The notes under the pieces were generated by a model. That model ran no database searches, was not told the origin of the DNA, and saw only the letters and a list, made by a program, of their open reading frames with translations. DNA of 64,000 nt from Pirellulaceae bacterium (GTDB lineage Bacteria; Planctomycetota; Planctomycetia; Pirellulales; Pirellulaceae). Below are positions 53,295 through 63,600 of the stretch, piece after piece; position 1 is the stretch's first letter, and each line of letters begins with the position of its first letter. The stretch is from contig JAGYIQ010000002.1 of assembly GCA_018402565.1 (NCBI GenBank), forward strand, positions 1-64,000, read 5' to 3'. The position numbers and the translations under genes are program-made.

Positions 53295-53980
53295 GACGCG
53301 GCCTCCTGTTTGGTGGCAGCCACCACCCGATTCAAATGCGCCAAATTATCGACCCGATCAAACTGATCCGCCACCTCCAAATTGTGGGTCACCATCAACA
53401 GCGAAATCCCCTCGCTGCGACACGACTCGCGAATCAAGTCCACCACCTTCTGCTGATTGGCCGGGTCCACGTTGGCAGTCGGCTCATCGGCCAAAATCAA
53501 CTTCGGACGATTGGCCAACGCCCGAGCCACCGCCGTCCGCTGCTGCTCGCCGACACTCATCTTGCCCGGCTTGTGATGCAAACGATGCTCCAACCCCACC
53601 TGCTTGAGCAACTCGATCGCCCGAGCCCGATCGTATTTCTGCTGCGAAAACGTCATCCCCAACAAGACGTTCTCCAATGCCGTGAAACCCTTGAGCAAGT
53701 TGAAGGTCTGAAAGATGTAACCCAACTTATTCGCCCGCACCCGGTCACGACCCACCTGCGAATAGGTGGTCAAATCCAGTCCATCCAACAACACGCGACC
53801 GGTGTCCGGGGCAATGATCCCAGCAATGATATGCAACGTCGTCGTCTTGCCGCAGCCACTCGGGCCCAACAACACCACCTGCTCCCCCGCCTCAATTCGA
53901 TACGCGGGCAAATCCAACACCCGCAGGGGCGGACCGTCTCCCTGGGGATACGACTTGACCACATTTTCCAGTACCAACAT
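53291..53980 (-). CDS. ABC transporter ATP-binding protein (LolD/MacB type)
   Basis: 229 aa from the ATG at 53980 (MLVLENVVKSYPQGDGPPLR), the normal onset for this family; the frame is open 36 codons further 5'. Walker A GPSGCGKTT, Q-loop FQTFNLL, signature MSVGEQQRTAVARAL (a variant of LSGGQ), Walker B LILADEPTANVD and H-loop VTHN. It drives the adjacent FtsX/MacB permease. Confidence 0.92.
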   Translation of the reverse strand: MLVLENVVKSYPQGDGPPLRVLDLPAYRIEAGEQVVLLGPSGCGKTTTLHIIAGIIAPDTGRVLLDGLDLTTYSQVGRDRVRANKLGYIFQTFNLLKGFTALENVLLGMTFSQQKYDRARAIELLKQVGLEHRLHHKPGKMSVGEQQRTAVARALANRPKLILADEPTANVDPANQQKVVDLIRESCRSEGISLLMVTHNLEVADQFDRVDNLAHLNRVVAATKQEAAS

Positions 53981-54334
53981 CGAACGCTCGCCACTCGGAA
54001 GGTCGCACGCCGCATCCCGCCAGCGTGTCTGGCCCCAGTCTACCACGGCCGCCATCGCCTGTTGACCACACTTACCTGCAAGTGACAATCGATTGCATTT
54101 AGCCCGTCACCGAGGGACCCCAGCACCGCTGGCTGGCCGTCCCCCACCGCCTGTTCTCCCCTTAAATCCCCAGCTCCCCCCCGTCGTGCTCGCGTTCGTG
54201 CCACGCCCGGGTCATTCAGAAAGCATTGACCGCCGCGAGATCATCCCCGGGGCGATCGGCACCCTTTCGCGTCACACAGGGTCCGACTTGCACTGGCGCA
54301 CCCGACTTGAAATAGGACCACCTACCATGAACGG
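53981..54334. other. Intergenic region without recognised features
   Basis: Separates the ABC ATPase gene from the end of the WD40 gene upstream. It should hold the promoter of the ABC operon. No repeat, hairpin with a T run or plausible ORF was noticed. Confidence 0.5.
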
Positions 54335-55594
54335 CTACGGCGAATCAACCACCTGCAGACCGAACCCGCCGGCGACCACCACCGACCGACCGTCGGGATG
54401 GACCGCCAACGCCGTGACCCATTGCTGCTCGCCCCAACGCCCCAGCGACGCCACTTCGAGCGACTCGGCGGACACACGCCACAGGCTTCCATCCCGCCCC
54501 CCGACCAAGATCTGCCCACTCGTCGCATCCCAACAAGCGACCGTCGGGGGCTGCGGCAAACGAGCGAAGCGGACCAGGCGCCCGAGCTCCGGTTGCCACA
54601 GACGGACCGTTTGATCAACGCCCACACTCCACAACCGCCGCGAGCGACTCGGCTCCTGGCCCCGCTCGGGCAACAACCCCACCACCGCGCCCACATGATT
54701 GGTCAACGATCGCTTGACCGCAACGTCCGCCACGCCCCACCAGCGGATCGTTTGATCCAACCCGCCCGACAAACACGACTGCTCGTCCCAAAATTCGATC
54801 GCCAACACCCCTTGAGCATGCCCCGAAAACCGCTGCAACTCCGTCACGTCGACACGCGATTCCGCTCGGTCAAGCTCCCGGTCTCGTTGCCCGTCTCTTT
54901 CCCGGTCTCGTTCCCGACCCAACTCCTGATCCAACTCCCGACCCAATTCCCGATCCGACTCCCGATCAACAACAAACGCATGCACGGAGCATTCCCCCGT
55001 AAAGCTGGCCACCGCATAGCGTTGGCCCGACGGCGACCAAGCCGCTTGCTGAATCAGGTCGTCGTGCCCCTGATGTCGCTGGACCAATTCGCCCCTCGGC
55101 CAGGACCAGACCTCCACCTGCCCGGCCTCGCCTGGGATCCCCCCAGCCACCAACAGGTAGTCCCCCCGCGGCGAGAACCTCAAGTCCAAGATACGGGACA
55201 ACTCCGTCGCCAATCGTCGGACCTCTGTTCGCTCGGGCCAAGACACCACAACCAACCCCTCGTCTGACCCGCAACAGAGGGACTGGCCGTCCGCCGCAAA
55301 CGCCAACGCGGTCACGGGCGATGCGCCGAGTGACAGGGGCGACGGTGACAGGGGCGACGGTGACAGGGGCGACGACAAAGAGGACGGTGACTGGCGAATC
55401 GCAGACAGTCGTGTTCCCGAGGCCGGCGCAACCTGGCCGGCGGCTGGGGGCACGCCCGCAGCCCAAGTCTCTCCGGCGACAGCGGCCAGCCACACCATCC
55501 CCAGCCAGAGGGAAGCGAATGCCAGTACCCCCGCCCAACCTTTATTCGCAAATAAACAAAACCATACAAACAAAACACATCTCACAAAACTCAC
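54335..55594 (-). CDS. Exported WD40-repeat protein
   Basis: 419 aa from a GTG at 55594 that overlaps the DUF1501 stop (GTGA), so it is the last gene of a coupled operon. A long hydrophobic leader (VSFVRCVLFVWFCLFANKGW, FASLWLGMVWLAAVAG) precedes WD40 blades such as ASPVTALAFAADGQSLCCGS, ILDLRFSPRGDYLLVAGG, DLIQQAAWSPSGQRYAVASF and AQGVLAIEFWDEQSCLSGGL. Two repeat-encoded insertions are present: an SPLSP run (15-bp DNA repeat near 55330-55375) and an Arg/Asp/Glu run (RELGRELDQELGRERDRERD). WD40 genes often follow DUF1501 genes in planctomycetes. Confidence 0.82.
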   Translation of the reverse strand: MSFVRCVLFVWFCLFANKGWAGVLAFASLWLGMVWLAAVAGETWAAGVPPAAGQVAPASGTRLSAIRQSPSSLSSPLSPSPLSPSPLSLGASPVTALAFAADGQSLCCGSDEGLVVVSWPERTEVRRLATELSRILDLRFSPRGDYLLVAGGIPGEAGQVEVWSWPRGELVQRHQGHDDLIQQAAWSPSGQRYAVASFTGECSVHAFVVDRESDRELGRELDQELGRERDRERDGQRDRELDRAESRVDVTELQRFSGHAQGVLAIEFWDEQSCLSGGLDQTIRWWGVADVAVKRSLTNHVGAVVGLLPERGQEPSRSRRLWSVGVDQTVRLWQPELGRLVRFARLPQPPTVACWDATSGQILVGGRDGSLWRVSAESLEVASLGRWGEQQWVTALAVHPDGRSVVVAGGFGLQVVDSP

Positions 55595-57012
55595 CCCATC
55601 AGTCCCTGGATCATCTGCCCGCCCTGATTCAATGGCACGGGGCGACCATCGGTCGTCAGCAACTCGTGCTGCGGATCCAGCCCCAACAGCGAGTAGAGAC
55701 TGAAGGCCAAGTCCTTGGGGGTGATCGGTTGCTCGGCGGGACTCTCCCCGACACGATCGCTGGCACCCAGCACCTGGCCGCCGCGGACCCCGCCGCCCGC
55801 GATCACCGCGCTGAAGACGCGCGGCCAATGATCACGCCCGCCTTGCGGATTGATTTTCGGCGTCCGCCCGAACTCCCCCATCGCCACCACCAAGGTCTCG
55901 TCCAAGCGGCCGCTGTCGGCCAGGTCCTGAATCAACGCGGCAAATCCGCGGTCGAAGGTCGGAATCAGCCCAACGCCCGGATCAGCCCCGGCGTACCCCT
56001 CGCGCAGGTCACGCACCAGGTTCTGATGGGTGTCCCAGCCCGAAGAGTGGACGGTGACAAAAGGCACCTCGCGTTCCACGAGCCGCCGCGCCAACAAGCA
56101 ACTTTGACCAAATGTCCGCGGCCCATACCGCGCCCTGGTCTGGGGCGACTCCTGGGTCAAGTCAAAAGCCGACTTGGCTTGCGGCGAGGTCACCAAGCGA
56201 AACGCCTGAGCGAAGGCCGGATCCGTCGGTGCCTGGGCCTCGACCCGCTCTTGCCAACGATCCAACGCCTGCAAGAACTCCCGCCGACGCTCCAGGCGAT
56301 TGACGTCGACCTCCGGAAACAAGTCCAGATCGGGCACCTGAAAATCGGGACGAGCCGGATCGCGGGCGATGACAAACGGCTCATGGGCAGCACCCAAGAA
56401 CCCAGCTCCCACTCCGCCAGCCGAGGGCAGGGCGACGTGGGGCGGCAGTATCGCCGCGGCATGCGCAGGACGAAGCGCCGAGACCACCGCTCCAAAATGC
56501 GGGTAAGTCAACGCCGGCACGGGTTCGTAGCCCGTCAGCAAGTAATGATTGGCCAGCCCGTGTTCCCCCAGCGGCGAGGTCAAGGATCGCAGCACCGTCA
56601 GGTGGTTCATCACTCGAGCCGTCTCACTCAAGTGCTCGCAGATTTGAATCCCGGAGACCGCCGTTGAAATCGGACGAAACGGCCCGCGGACCTCGGCCGG
56701 CGCCTGCGGCTTCAAGTCGAAAGTCTCCAAATGACTCGGGCCACCGTCCAACCACAACAAGATACACGACTTCGCTCGCGCTCCCCGACCCGGTGACGTG
56801 CCACCGCGAGTCTCGCGGGCCGCACCCGTCGCCAACGCCCCGCTGGAGCTCCCGCCGTGGCTCCCGCCGACTGGGGCCGCACGCGCCGCTCCCGCCAAGA
56901 AATCGGCCAGCCCCAGCCCTAAACCCATGCCCAGGCCGGAGAGCACGCCCACCTTCAGGGCATCGCGGCGATGCACGCCGTCACAACGTCTCGGTCCCCC
57001 GCGTTTTGTCAT
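55591..57012 (-). CDS. DUF1501 (sulfatase-like) protein with Tat signal
   Basis: 473 aa from the ATG at 57012; AGAGGT lies upstream. A twin-arginine signal is seen (HRRDALKVGVLSGLGMGLGL). The alkaline-phosphatase-like DUF1501 domain has SCILLWLDGGPSHLETFDLK, PFRPISTAVSGIQICEHL, LTSPLGEHGLANHYLLTGYE, VEREVPFVTVHSSGWDTHQN, TLVVAMGEFGRTPKINPQGG and RDHWPRVFSAVIAGGGVRGG. Planctomycetes carry dozens of these, nearly always beside a DUF1549/DUF1553 gene, as here. Substrate is not known. Confidence 0.92.
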   Translation of the reverse strand: MTKRGGPRRCDGVHRRDALKVGVLSGLGMGLGLGLADFLAGAARAAPVGGSHGGSSSGALATGAARETRGGTSPGRGARAKSCILLWLDGGPSHLETFDLKPQAPAEVRGPFRPISTAVSGIQICEHLSETARVMNHLTVLRSLTSPLGEHGLANHYLLTGYEPVPALTYPHFGAVVSALRPAHAAAILPPHVALPSAGGVGAGFLGAAHEPFVIARDPARPDFQVPDLDLFPEVDVNRLERRREFLQALDRWQERVEAQAPTDPAFAQAFRLVTSPQAKSAFDLTQESPQTRARYGPRTFGQSCLLARRLVEREVPFVTVHSSGWDTHQNLVRDLREGYAGADPGVGLIPTFDRGFAALIQDLADSGRLDETLVVAMGEFGRTPKINPQGGRDHWPRVFSAVIAGGGVRGGQVLGASDRVGESPAEQPITPKDLAFSLYSLLGLDPQHELLTTDGRPVPLNQGGQMIQGLMG

Positions 57013-57017
57013 CTGAA

Positions 57018-59312
57018 CTACCTCTCGCGAAACCCACGACTGTTGAGCAAACTCCAAGCGAAGTCCTCCCACCGCCGCCGTTGCTCGCCGCGATCCTCCA
57101 CCTGCAACCGCTCGGTCCACTCGGCCAACTCCGACTCGCTGGGCTCACGCGACCACGCTCGCACTACCCACATCCTAACAAACTCCTGCACTGAAAGATC
57201 CTCTCGCCAGTCTTCGACCAGCCGTCCCTGCTCGGCCCGCAACTTGCGGTTGATGACGTCACCATTGAGCAAATGCAATTGAGCCGCCAGTCCCACGGTG
57301 CTCGCGGAGGTGTCGCTGCAGTCGAGGCCCACGCTGCATCGCCCCAGCGTGTCCAAGGTCGGCTGAGCGGCCGCCCCGTCCAACAGGTGGATGGCTCGGG
57401 TCGTGGCAGCCTTTGCACTGGCTCCAACCGAATCCGCTGCCAACGCGTCCACCGCCCCACCGGTCGCTGCTGGCGTGTAAATTTCAGGTACCCCTGTCAC
57501 GTCCGCAATCGCATCGACCAACAATTCGGGCTCCAACACCCGAGGGTAAGCCCGCGAGTAGAATCGATCATCCGCTTGGTTCGATGGCAGAACTTCCGCC
57601 GAACGCGCGTAGGTTTCACTGAGGACCAACTGCCGCAAGGTATGCTTGAGGCTGTAGCCATGTGCAGCAAAATCTCGCGCCAGGGCCTCCAGCAGCTGCG
57701 GGTGGGTGCCAGGATTGGTCGGCCGCAAGTCGTCCACGGGCTCCACCAAGCCGCGTCCGAACAGGGCTTGCCATAAGCGGTTCACGGTCACCCGTGCCAA
57801 GTAAGGCTGCTGGGGGTCCAACAACCACGCCACCACCTCCGCTCGACCGTCGCCCCCCGTCTCCAAATCCCGCTGGCCCGGCAGACGCGGCACGGCCGGG
57901 CGTCCGGTGCGCGGGTTGGTCACCTCACCACGAGCCAGCCACTCGACCTGCCGTCCGCGGCTAACCCGAGCAAACACCGCCGCCAGGCCATGGAAATCGT
58001 CCTGCGTCCAACGATCCAAGGGGTGGTTATGACAGTTGGCACACTCCAGTCGAATGCCGCCGAAGACCCGCGCTACCTGCTGGGCGTGCTCCCGCGGGTC
58101 GCGGACCAATCGGCTGAAATTGGCGGGCCCGCTGGCGTGCGAATCACCCTCGGCCGTCAACAGTTGTCGCATGACGTCATCCAGGCCGACGTCGCTGGCC
58201 ACTTGCTGCCGCAGCCAGGCCGCGTAACGCTCAAAGGCGACCGGTTCATTGGGCAACGCCCTCAGCCGCAGCCAACGCGCCAGCTTCCAAGTCCAGTAGT
58301 CGACAAACGCGTCACTGTCTAATAGCCGCTCGACCTCCTGGGCTCGTTTGTCGCTGGCCGACGAGCTGACAAACGCGGTCACGCCGTCGGCCGTCGGCAG
58401 GCGACCGGTCAAGTCCAGATGCAGTCGCCGCAACCAAGCGGCATCGTCGGCCGGAGGCGACGCGGGGATGCCCAACTGGCGCAGGGTCTGTTCGATCGGA
58501 CGATCGATCCAATCTTCGGACTCGGGAATCGCGTCCCACCATTCACTGCTGCTGACGGTCACGGGTGCCGCGGCCCGATCGACGTTGGCTCCCTGCTTTG
58601 GCCCCGCGGGCGTCACCGGTATCTCGGGAAATGGGACCACCACTTGGAACGGAACGACCTGGTCCGCGTACCTGGCCAAGACCACGTGCTGACCAGGCCG
58701 CAGGGCTTCCAGGCCATAGACGACCTCCGCGTCTCGATCGTCCCGCGGGCTCAAGTGCAGCGACGCGTCGGGCTTGACTTGGGCGGCCGTGGGGTCCAAG
58801 ACAGTGAACGTCGCCCAATCTGTGACCTCCCAGATCAGACCATCGTCGAACGTGGCCATTACCCGCAGCGGAGCGGCCGCCGGCGTCTCCTCGAAGAAGA
58901 ACCGCGTGGGGGCCACCACCAGCGACTTGGGTCGCACCGGCTTGCCGCGCGGACTGCCCGCGGCGATCCACCGCGCAATGGCTTGATAGGGCCGCGAGTC
59001 GGTCGCCAGAAGGGTCCCGCCGCCGTGCTCCAAATCGCCGGTCGGCTTCCTCAGCAGCAGACTGCGGGTCGGTCGCGCCAGATCGATCCGTCGACCCTGG
59101 AACTCCTGCGTCAGGGCCTCGTAGTCCGCCGACGGGTCAGCCCCCCAAAGGGAGAGTCGGAATTGCCCTCGGCCAGTCGCGGCACCGTGGCAAGCGCCCG
59201 CGTTGCAACCCAATTGAGTCAACCACGGCAACACTTCCGCCTCGAACGTGACCTCGTCCGCCACCGGTAGCGTTCCAAGACACAGCAGGGCAACCACCCA
59301 GACGCAGCTCAT
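57018..59312 (-). CDS. DUF1549/DUF1553 domain protein
   Basis: 764 aa from the ATG at 59312, overlapping the upstream stop (ATGA). A signal helix (VWVVALLCLGTLPVADE) is followed by GCNAGACHG (Cys36, Cys41, His42; spacing CX4CH, not a canonical c-haem site), a Big_2-like stretch, DUF1549 (WLRRLHLDLTGRLPTADGVT, ECANCHNHPLDRWTQDDFHG) and DUF1553 (PQQPYLARVTVNRLWQALFG, LRQLVLSETYARSAEV). ECANCH is a CXXCH motif. Paired with the DUF1501 gene 5 bp downstream. Confidence 0.93.
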   Translation of the reverse strand: MSCVWVVALLCLGTLPVADEVTFEAEVLPWLTQLGCNAGACHGAATGRGQFRLSLWGADPSADYEALTQEFQGRRIDLARPTRSLLLRKPTGDLEHGGGTLLATDSRPYQAIARWIAAGSPRGKPVRPKSLVVAPTRFFFEETPAAAPLRVMATFDDGLIWEVTDWATFTVLDPTAAQVKPDASLHLSPRDDRDAEVVYGLEALRPGQHVVLARYADQVVPFQVVVPFPEIPVTPAGPKQGANVDRAAAPVTVSSSEWWDAIPESEDWIDRPIEQTLRQLGIPASPPADDAAWLRRLHLDLTGRLPTADGVTAFVSSSASDKRAQEVERLLDSDAFVDYWTWKLARWLRLRALPNEPVAFERYAAWLRQQVASDVGLDDVMRQLLTAEGDSHASGPANFSRLVRDPREHAQQVARVFGGIRLECANCHNHPLDRWTQDDFHGLAAVFARVSRGRQVEWLARGEVTNPRTGRPAVPRLPGQRDLETGGDGRAEVVAWLLDPQQPYLARVTVNRLWQALFGRGLVEPVDDLRPTNPGTHPQLLEALARDFAAHGYSLKHTLRQLVLSETYARSAEVLPSNQADDRFYSRAYPRVLEPELLVDAIADVTGVPEIYTPAATGGAVDALAADSVGASAKAATTRAIHLLDGAAAQPTLDTLGRCSVGLDCSDTSASTVGLAAQLHLLNGDVINRKLRAEQGRLVEDWREDLSVQEFVRMWVVRAWSREPSESELAEWTERLQVEDRGEQRRRWEDFAWSLLNSRGFRER

Positions 59313-60340
59313 CGCGAGGACGGCTCCGGTTCTTGCCCGCCTTCGGCCTCCGCCGCCCATTTGCGCAAGTACGCTTGGGCCGCGGGCGTCCCGTAGTTCT
59401 CGACCACGCCCGCTCGCACGATCGTCGTCGCGATGCGGTGGACTTCCTTCCGCACGGCTTCGTCTTTGGCGGCGGCTTGTTCGACGGCCTCCGCGGCTCT
59501 CTGCACCGCTTCTTCCGTGGCGTCGCGGCGAATCAATGGAGACAGCAAGGGTCGCAAATTGGGGGCGGCAGCTGCACCGGGCGCCGCCGGGCCACCGCGT
59601 CCCGCCATCGGAGCCTGGCCAGAGAGCGTTTCCAAGTCGGCCAGCGTGGGCACGGGACCGCCCAGCATTTTCGCCAACGGCTCCAACACCCGCGGCAAGT
59701 CGACCTGCAGACTGGGTTGCACCAAGGCAAAATTAGCCAACACCTTGCCTTCACGAGCCAGCAAAATGGTCAGAGAAACGTGTCGGTTCAAGCCGAGACT
59801 GCCAGGCCCTTCGCGTCCCTCCAAGGCCACCCCCGTCGGAACGCCCGGGGTCAAGGCGTGCCGAATCCGCTGCACTTCGGCCTCGCCCGCGGTCACATCT
59901 TCCGGCAGAAACACCACCCCAGTTGTCAGACCGTCGGACGCCCGCGAGTGACCATAGCCCGTCAGCATCCGAGTAAATCCGATGCTGGGCCGGTTCACTT
60001 CATGGACAAACACCAGCAGCAACGGGCGGCCGGCCGCTCGAGCGACCAAGTCGATTTCTTCAGCCGCTTCCGCCACCAACAACTCGCGGAAGACAAACGA
60101 CGGCAGCGCCTCATCGACCTGCGGGCCTGAAAATACGGGTGTTTCCCCCGGCTCGGCAACCGCATCCTGTTGCGTCCCTCCCGCCTCGCCAGCGGCAACG
60201 TCCTGTACCGCAGATCCCATAACATTGGGCAGAGTCCACGCGTTCCAGGCAGGCAGCAGACTGCAAAAAAACAGTCCCACAACAACGTTTCGATGGAGCT
60301 GCCCCACGCCCCTGACGACCCAACAACAGCAACGAATCAT
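59309..60340 (-). CDS. Exported thioredoxin-fold-like protein, first gene of the DUF1549 operon
   Basis: 343 aa with a signal helix (VVVGLFFCSLLPAWNAW). A central domain (GRPLLLVFVHEVNRPSIGFT, TTGVVFLPEDVTAG, HVSLTILLAREGKVLANFAL) has the strand and helix order of a thioredoxin fold but no CXXC. The C-terminus is Ala/Gly-rich then helical (VQRAAEAVEQAAAKDEAVRK). Its stop overlaps the next gene's ATG. Function unknown; domain call is tentative. Confidence 0.6.
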   Translation of the reverse strand: MIRCCCWVVRGVGQLHRNVVVGLFFCSLLPAWNAWTLPNVMGSAVQDVAAGEAGGTQQDAVAEPGETPVFSGPQVDEALPSFVFRELLVAEAAEEIDLVARAAGRPLLLVFVHEVNRPSIGFTRMLTGYGHSRASDGLTTGVVFLPEDVTAGEAEVQRIRHALTPGVPTGVALEGREGPGSLGLNRHVSLTILLAREGKVLANFALVQPSLQVDLPRVLEPLAKMLGGPVPTLADLETLSGQAPMAGRGGPAAPGAAAAPNLRPLLSPLIRRDATEEAVQRAAEAVEQAAAKDEAVRKEVHRIATTIVRAGVVENYGTPAAQAYLRKWAAEAEGGQEPEPSSR

Positions 60341-60558
60341 TTAATTAAACCGTAAAGTAGAAACCACCCCAGCGTACTGCACAAGCAGCCCGACCTGAGG
60401 CTCCGCTCCCCAAACCTCGCGGGTCAGTATAACACCCGAGTGGCCGCCGACCTAGCTACGAGTGGCGATGTTGTGACCCGGCGCGTCGCTGAAAATTCGT
60501 GTGCGTTGCCGCCCAGTTCCTCGGCGATTGGAATCGGAATCGAGCTGGATACCGAGCC

Positions 60559-60591
60559 AAAAAAAGGCCCGCGAGGATTCCTCGCGGGCCT
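60559..60591 (-). terminator. Intrinsic terminator of the VWA-protein gene
   Basis: A perfect 11-bp stem (GGCCCGCGAGG, 60566-60576, with CCTCGCGGGCC, 60581-60591) and a seven-base T run on the minus strand (plus-strand A run 60559-60565). It is 47 bp after the stop codon. Confidence 0.88.
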
Positions 60592-60637
60592 TGATTCGAT
60601 TGGTTGTAGGAGCCAGTCAGCTCAGGCAGTTGGCGGA

Positions 60638-63600
60638 CTAGAACAAGCCACCGCCGAGGCCGCCGCCACCGAGGCCGCCGAGGCCGCCGCCCAAGCCACC
60701 ACCGCCCAGGCCACCGCCGCCGCCACCGATGCCGCCGCCCGCACCACCGCCACCGGCGAAGGTGAAGGTGTCGAAGTCAATCAGCTCCATGAAGTTCGGA
60801 GCACCGTTGACGAAGACGTACATGCGGTCGTACGAGGTGAACGCCAAACCGCTCCAGCTGGGACCGGACGGGATCGGAGTGATCTGCGGTTGGTAACCGA
60901 CACCGTTGCGGTTGAGGCCGCCGCGGAACTGGCGGCGAATCGGCGTCCCTTGCGGAGATTCGGTCGAACCCTCGTAGATCTCGTCTTGGGCCAATTGCGA
61001 AATCGCTTCACGCTGAACCGCCAAGGCCTGCGACGCCAGTGCGTTCTGGACCGCGAACTCGGATGGATTGCGTCGACCGTGCTCCAAGGCAAAATTCACC
61101 AGGTAGGCCGGGCGATCGCCGATCTCGATTTCCTTCATTTGCGAAGTCTGCTTGTCGCTGCGGAAGTTGCGGAAGATCTCAACCACGACCTTGCCACCTG
61201 CGACCTGGCCCTTCATCACGCGGATCCAGGCCTTGTAGTCACCCGCAAAACCCTGGGGGCACACGTAGTACTCGGAGTACACCTTGCTCTCGTTCGTGCC
61301 GGGAGTCGGGAAGGCGTCACGCATCATGACACCACCGCTCAAGGTCCGCGGGATCACGTGCGAGCAGACCGTGCCGGTCGGTTCTTCCACAACCAAGTCC
61401 ACGTCCGCCGTTCCGGTCCAGCTCACGCGAACGATCACGTCCCGCTCCAGGCTGGCGATCAGGGCCTGCTCCAGTTCACTGGCGCGATCGCTCTGGCCGG
61501 CGCTCTTCAATTCGTTGACGGTCACCGTGGCCAACTGGGTCGCTTCCTTGACAATCGTGGGATGATTCGGCCAGGCTTGACCCAAGATCCCGGTCACAAC
61601 CCATTGCACGTCGTCGACGTTCTTTGTCTCCCGAGCCGCTCGGAGGCCAACCTCAAACGGCTGGGCCCAAGCCGGATGGCGAACCGCCAAGTCCTGTGCA
61701 ACTCGCACCGCGCGACTCGACATGCCCTGCTCGACCATGAAAGCCGCCAAATTGATGGCCGCGTCACGCGAGTTATCCCAATCCAACACCGTGGTCAGCA
61801 ACCGCTCGATCTCGGCTTTCGATTCACCCAAAGCCAGCGACGCCACGTACAACCCTTGGTACATCCAAGGCTGAGCTTGCTGTTGGCGGATGGCACCGCG
61901 GATCAGCGCTCGCATTTCGGCAAAGTTGCGTTCTTTCGTCAGCTTCTCCACCGTCAACTGCACGGATTCAGGGGCGACATATTGGTTGGCGAAAAATTGG
62001 TCCCAGGCCTCATCCAGCGACTGGCCGGCTTCCGGCGTCACTTGCAACAACGTCGGCTCGACTGCGGGTGCGGCCTTCTCGACCGCCGCATCATCCTGGA
62101 CGTTGAACATGCCACCGCCCATACCACCGCCCATGCCGCCCATGCCACCGCCCATGCCGCCCATGCCGCCGCCCATACCGCCCATGCCGCCGCCCATGCC
62201 ACCCATCATGCCGCCACCCATGCCGCCACCTATCGGCATCAACGGCAGCACCAGATCGGCGACATCGTAGACCAACGTCACCAGATTCTCTTCGGCGTTC
62301 TTCTTCGTGGTGATGGTCAAGACCTCGTCCCGGATCTGGTAGGTCAAGTCCAGTTCATCCAAAGCCAGCTTCATGGCATTGCGGAGCTTGATGCCGGAGT
62401 AAGGTAGCGTGATGTCGCCACCGTCCGGATCCACACCCTCGTCCTCCAGTGCCTTGCGATCAACACGGATGTTGATGCCGTAAAAGTCGCGCAATTGATC
62501 GGAAAAGTCACTGATCGACGCACCATTGATCCGCAACGCAGTACCGTCGAAGGAACGCTCCAGAGCCGCATTGATGATCTGCTCGTTGCCACCCTCTTCG
62601 AACAAGGCAACCCGCTCGTACTTCTTCCGCATCATTTTCTTCTGATGCCATTCATCCGCATCCGGGTAGCGAACCGGGATCCGATCATCGAACGGTAGAC
62701 CAGACTCTTCGACCGACGCCAGCATGTAGATCATGTCCAAACGCTTCTGGTCCATGATCAAGCTGGAGCGGAACGCCGATTGCATGTGACCGGTCAAGCC
62801 GATCGAAGCCGCGATTTCGGTGTTCGGGGCGGTCTCTTCGGTGATCTGCTTGGTCTCACGCACCTTGTCGATCAAGCGATTCAAATCCGAGGTCTCTTGC
62901 GTGTGCTCAATGTCGCGCAACAACCCTTCGAATTGTTGCACCAACCGCACGACCTTGTCGTTGCGATTTTCCATCTTCTTGAGCACCTCGGCGCGATCCG
63001 AAGCGGTGGCTCGTGCGATGGCTCGTTGTTGTTCGTCCACTCGGTACTCAGCCGCCGACTTCTGAGCGTTGGACAAAGCCGCATCCAATTGACTCAACAG
63101 GGCCTGACGAGCCTGTTGTGGCGCGTCCGCCGCGTTCTCGACGCTGGAGATGACTTGCTTCAACCGAGTCACCACACTCTCCGGATTCGACCTCATCCGC
63201 TCGCCAGCCAACTTGACTTCATTCGCGACAAACGTGTTGAGTCGACCGACGTAGGCCTTCTGCATCTGGTCGGACATGCCGATCAGGTTCGAACCCGCTT
63301 GATTCTCAGCGTCTTGGGGAGAAGCCGCGCCGGCTTGCGGGGCGTCGACCGCACCGAAGGCATCCAAGCCATCCTGCAGTTGCGTCGCACGAGCATTGCC
63401 AGGAGTCCGTTCGATCGCAGCCGACACCAAAGTCCGAGCGACGTTCTCGTCACCACGCTCCGCCGCGTCATTGGCCATGACCAACATGGCCCGAGTCGAC
63501 GCGTCCAACAACAGAGCAACCTCGCGCAGACCCGCCGAACCGACCGTCGGCAACCGCTGCCCTTGATCCTTCCGCGATTGGTCCACCAAGTAGCTCAAAA

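Noticed and set aside
57018-59312. CNAGACH as a c-type haem site
   Set aside because: Spacing is CX4CH, not CX2CH. Only the later ECANCH fits the haem pattern, and family members are not established cytochromes.
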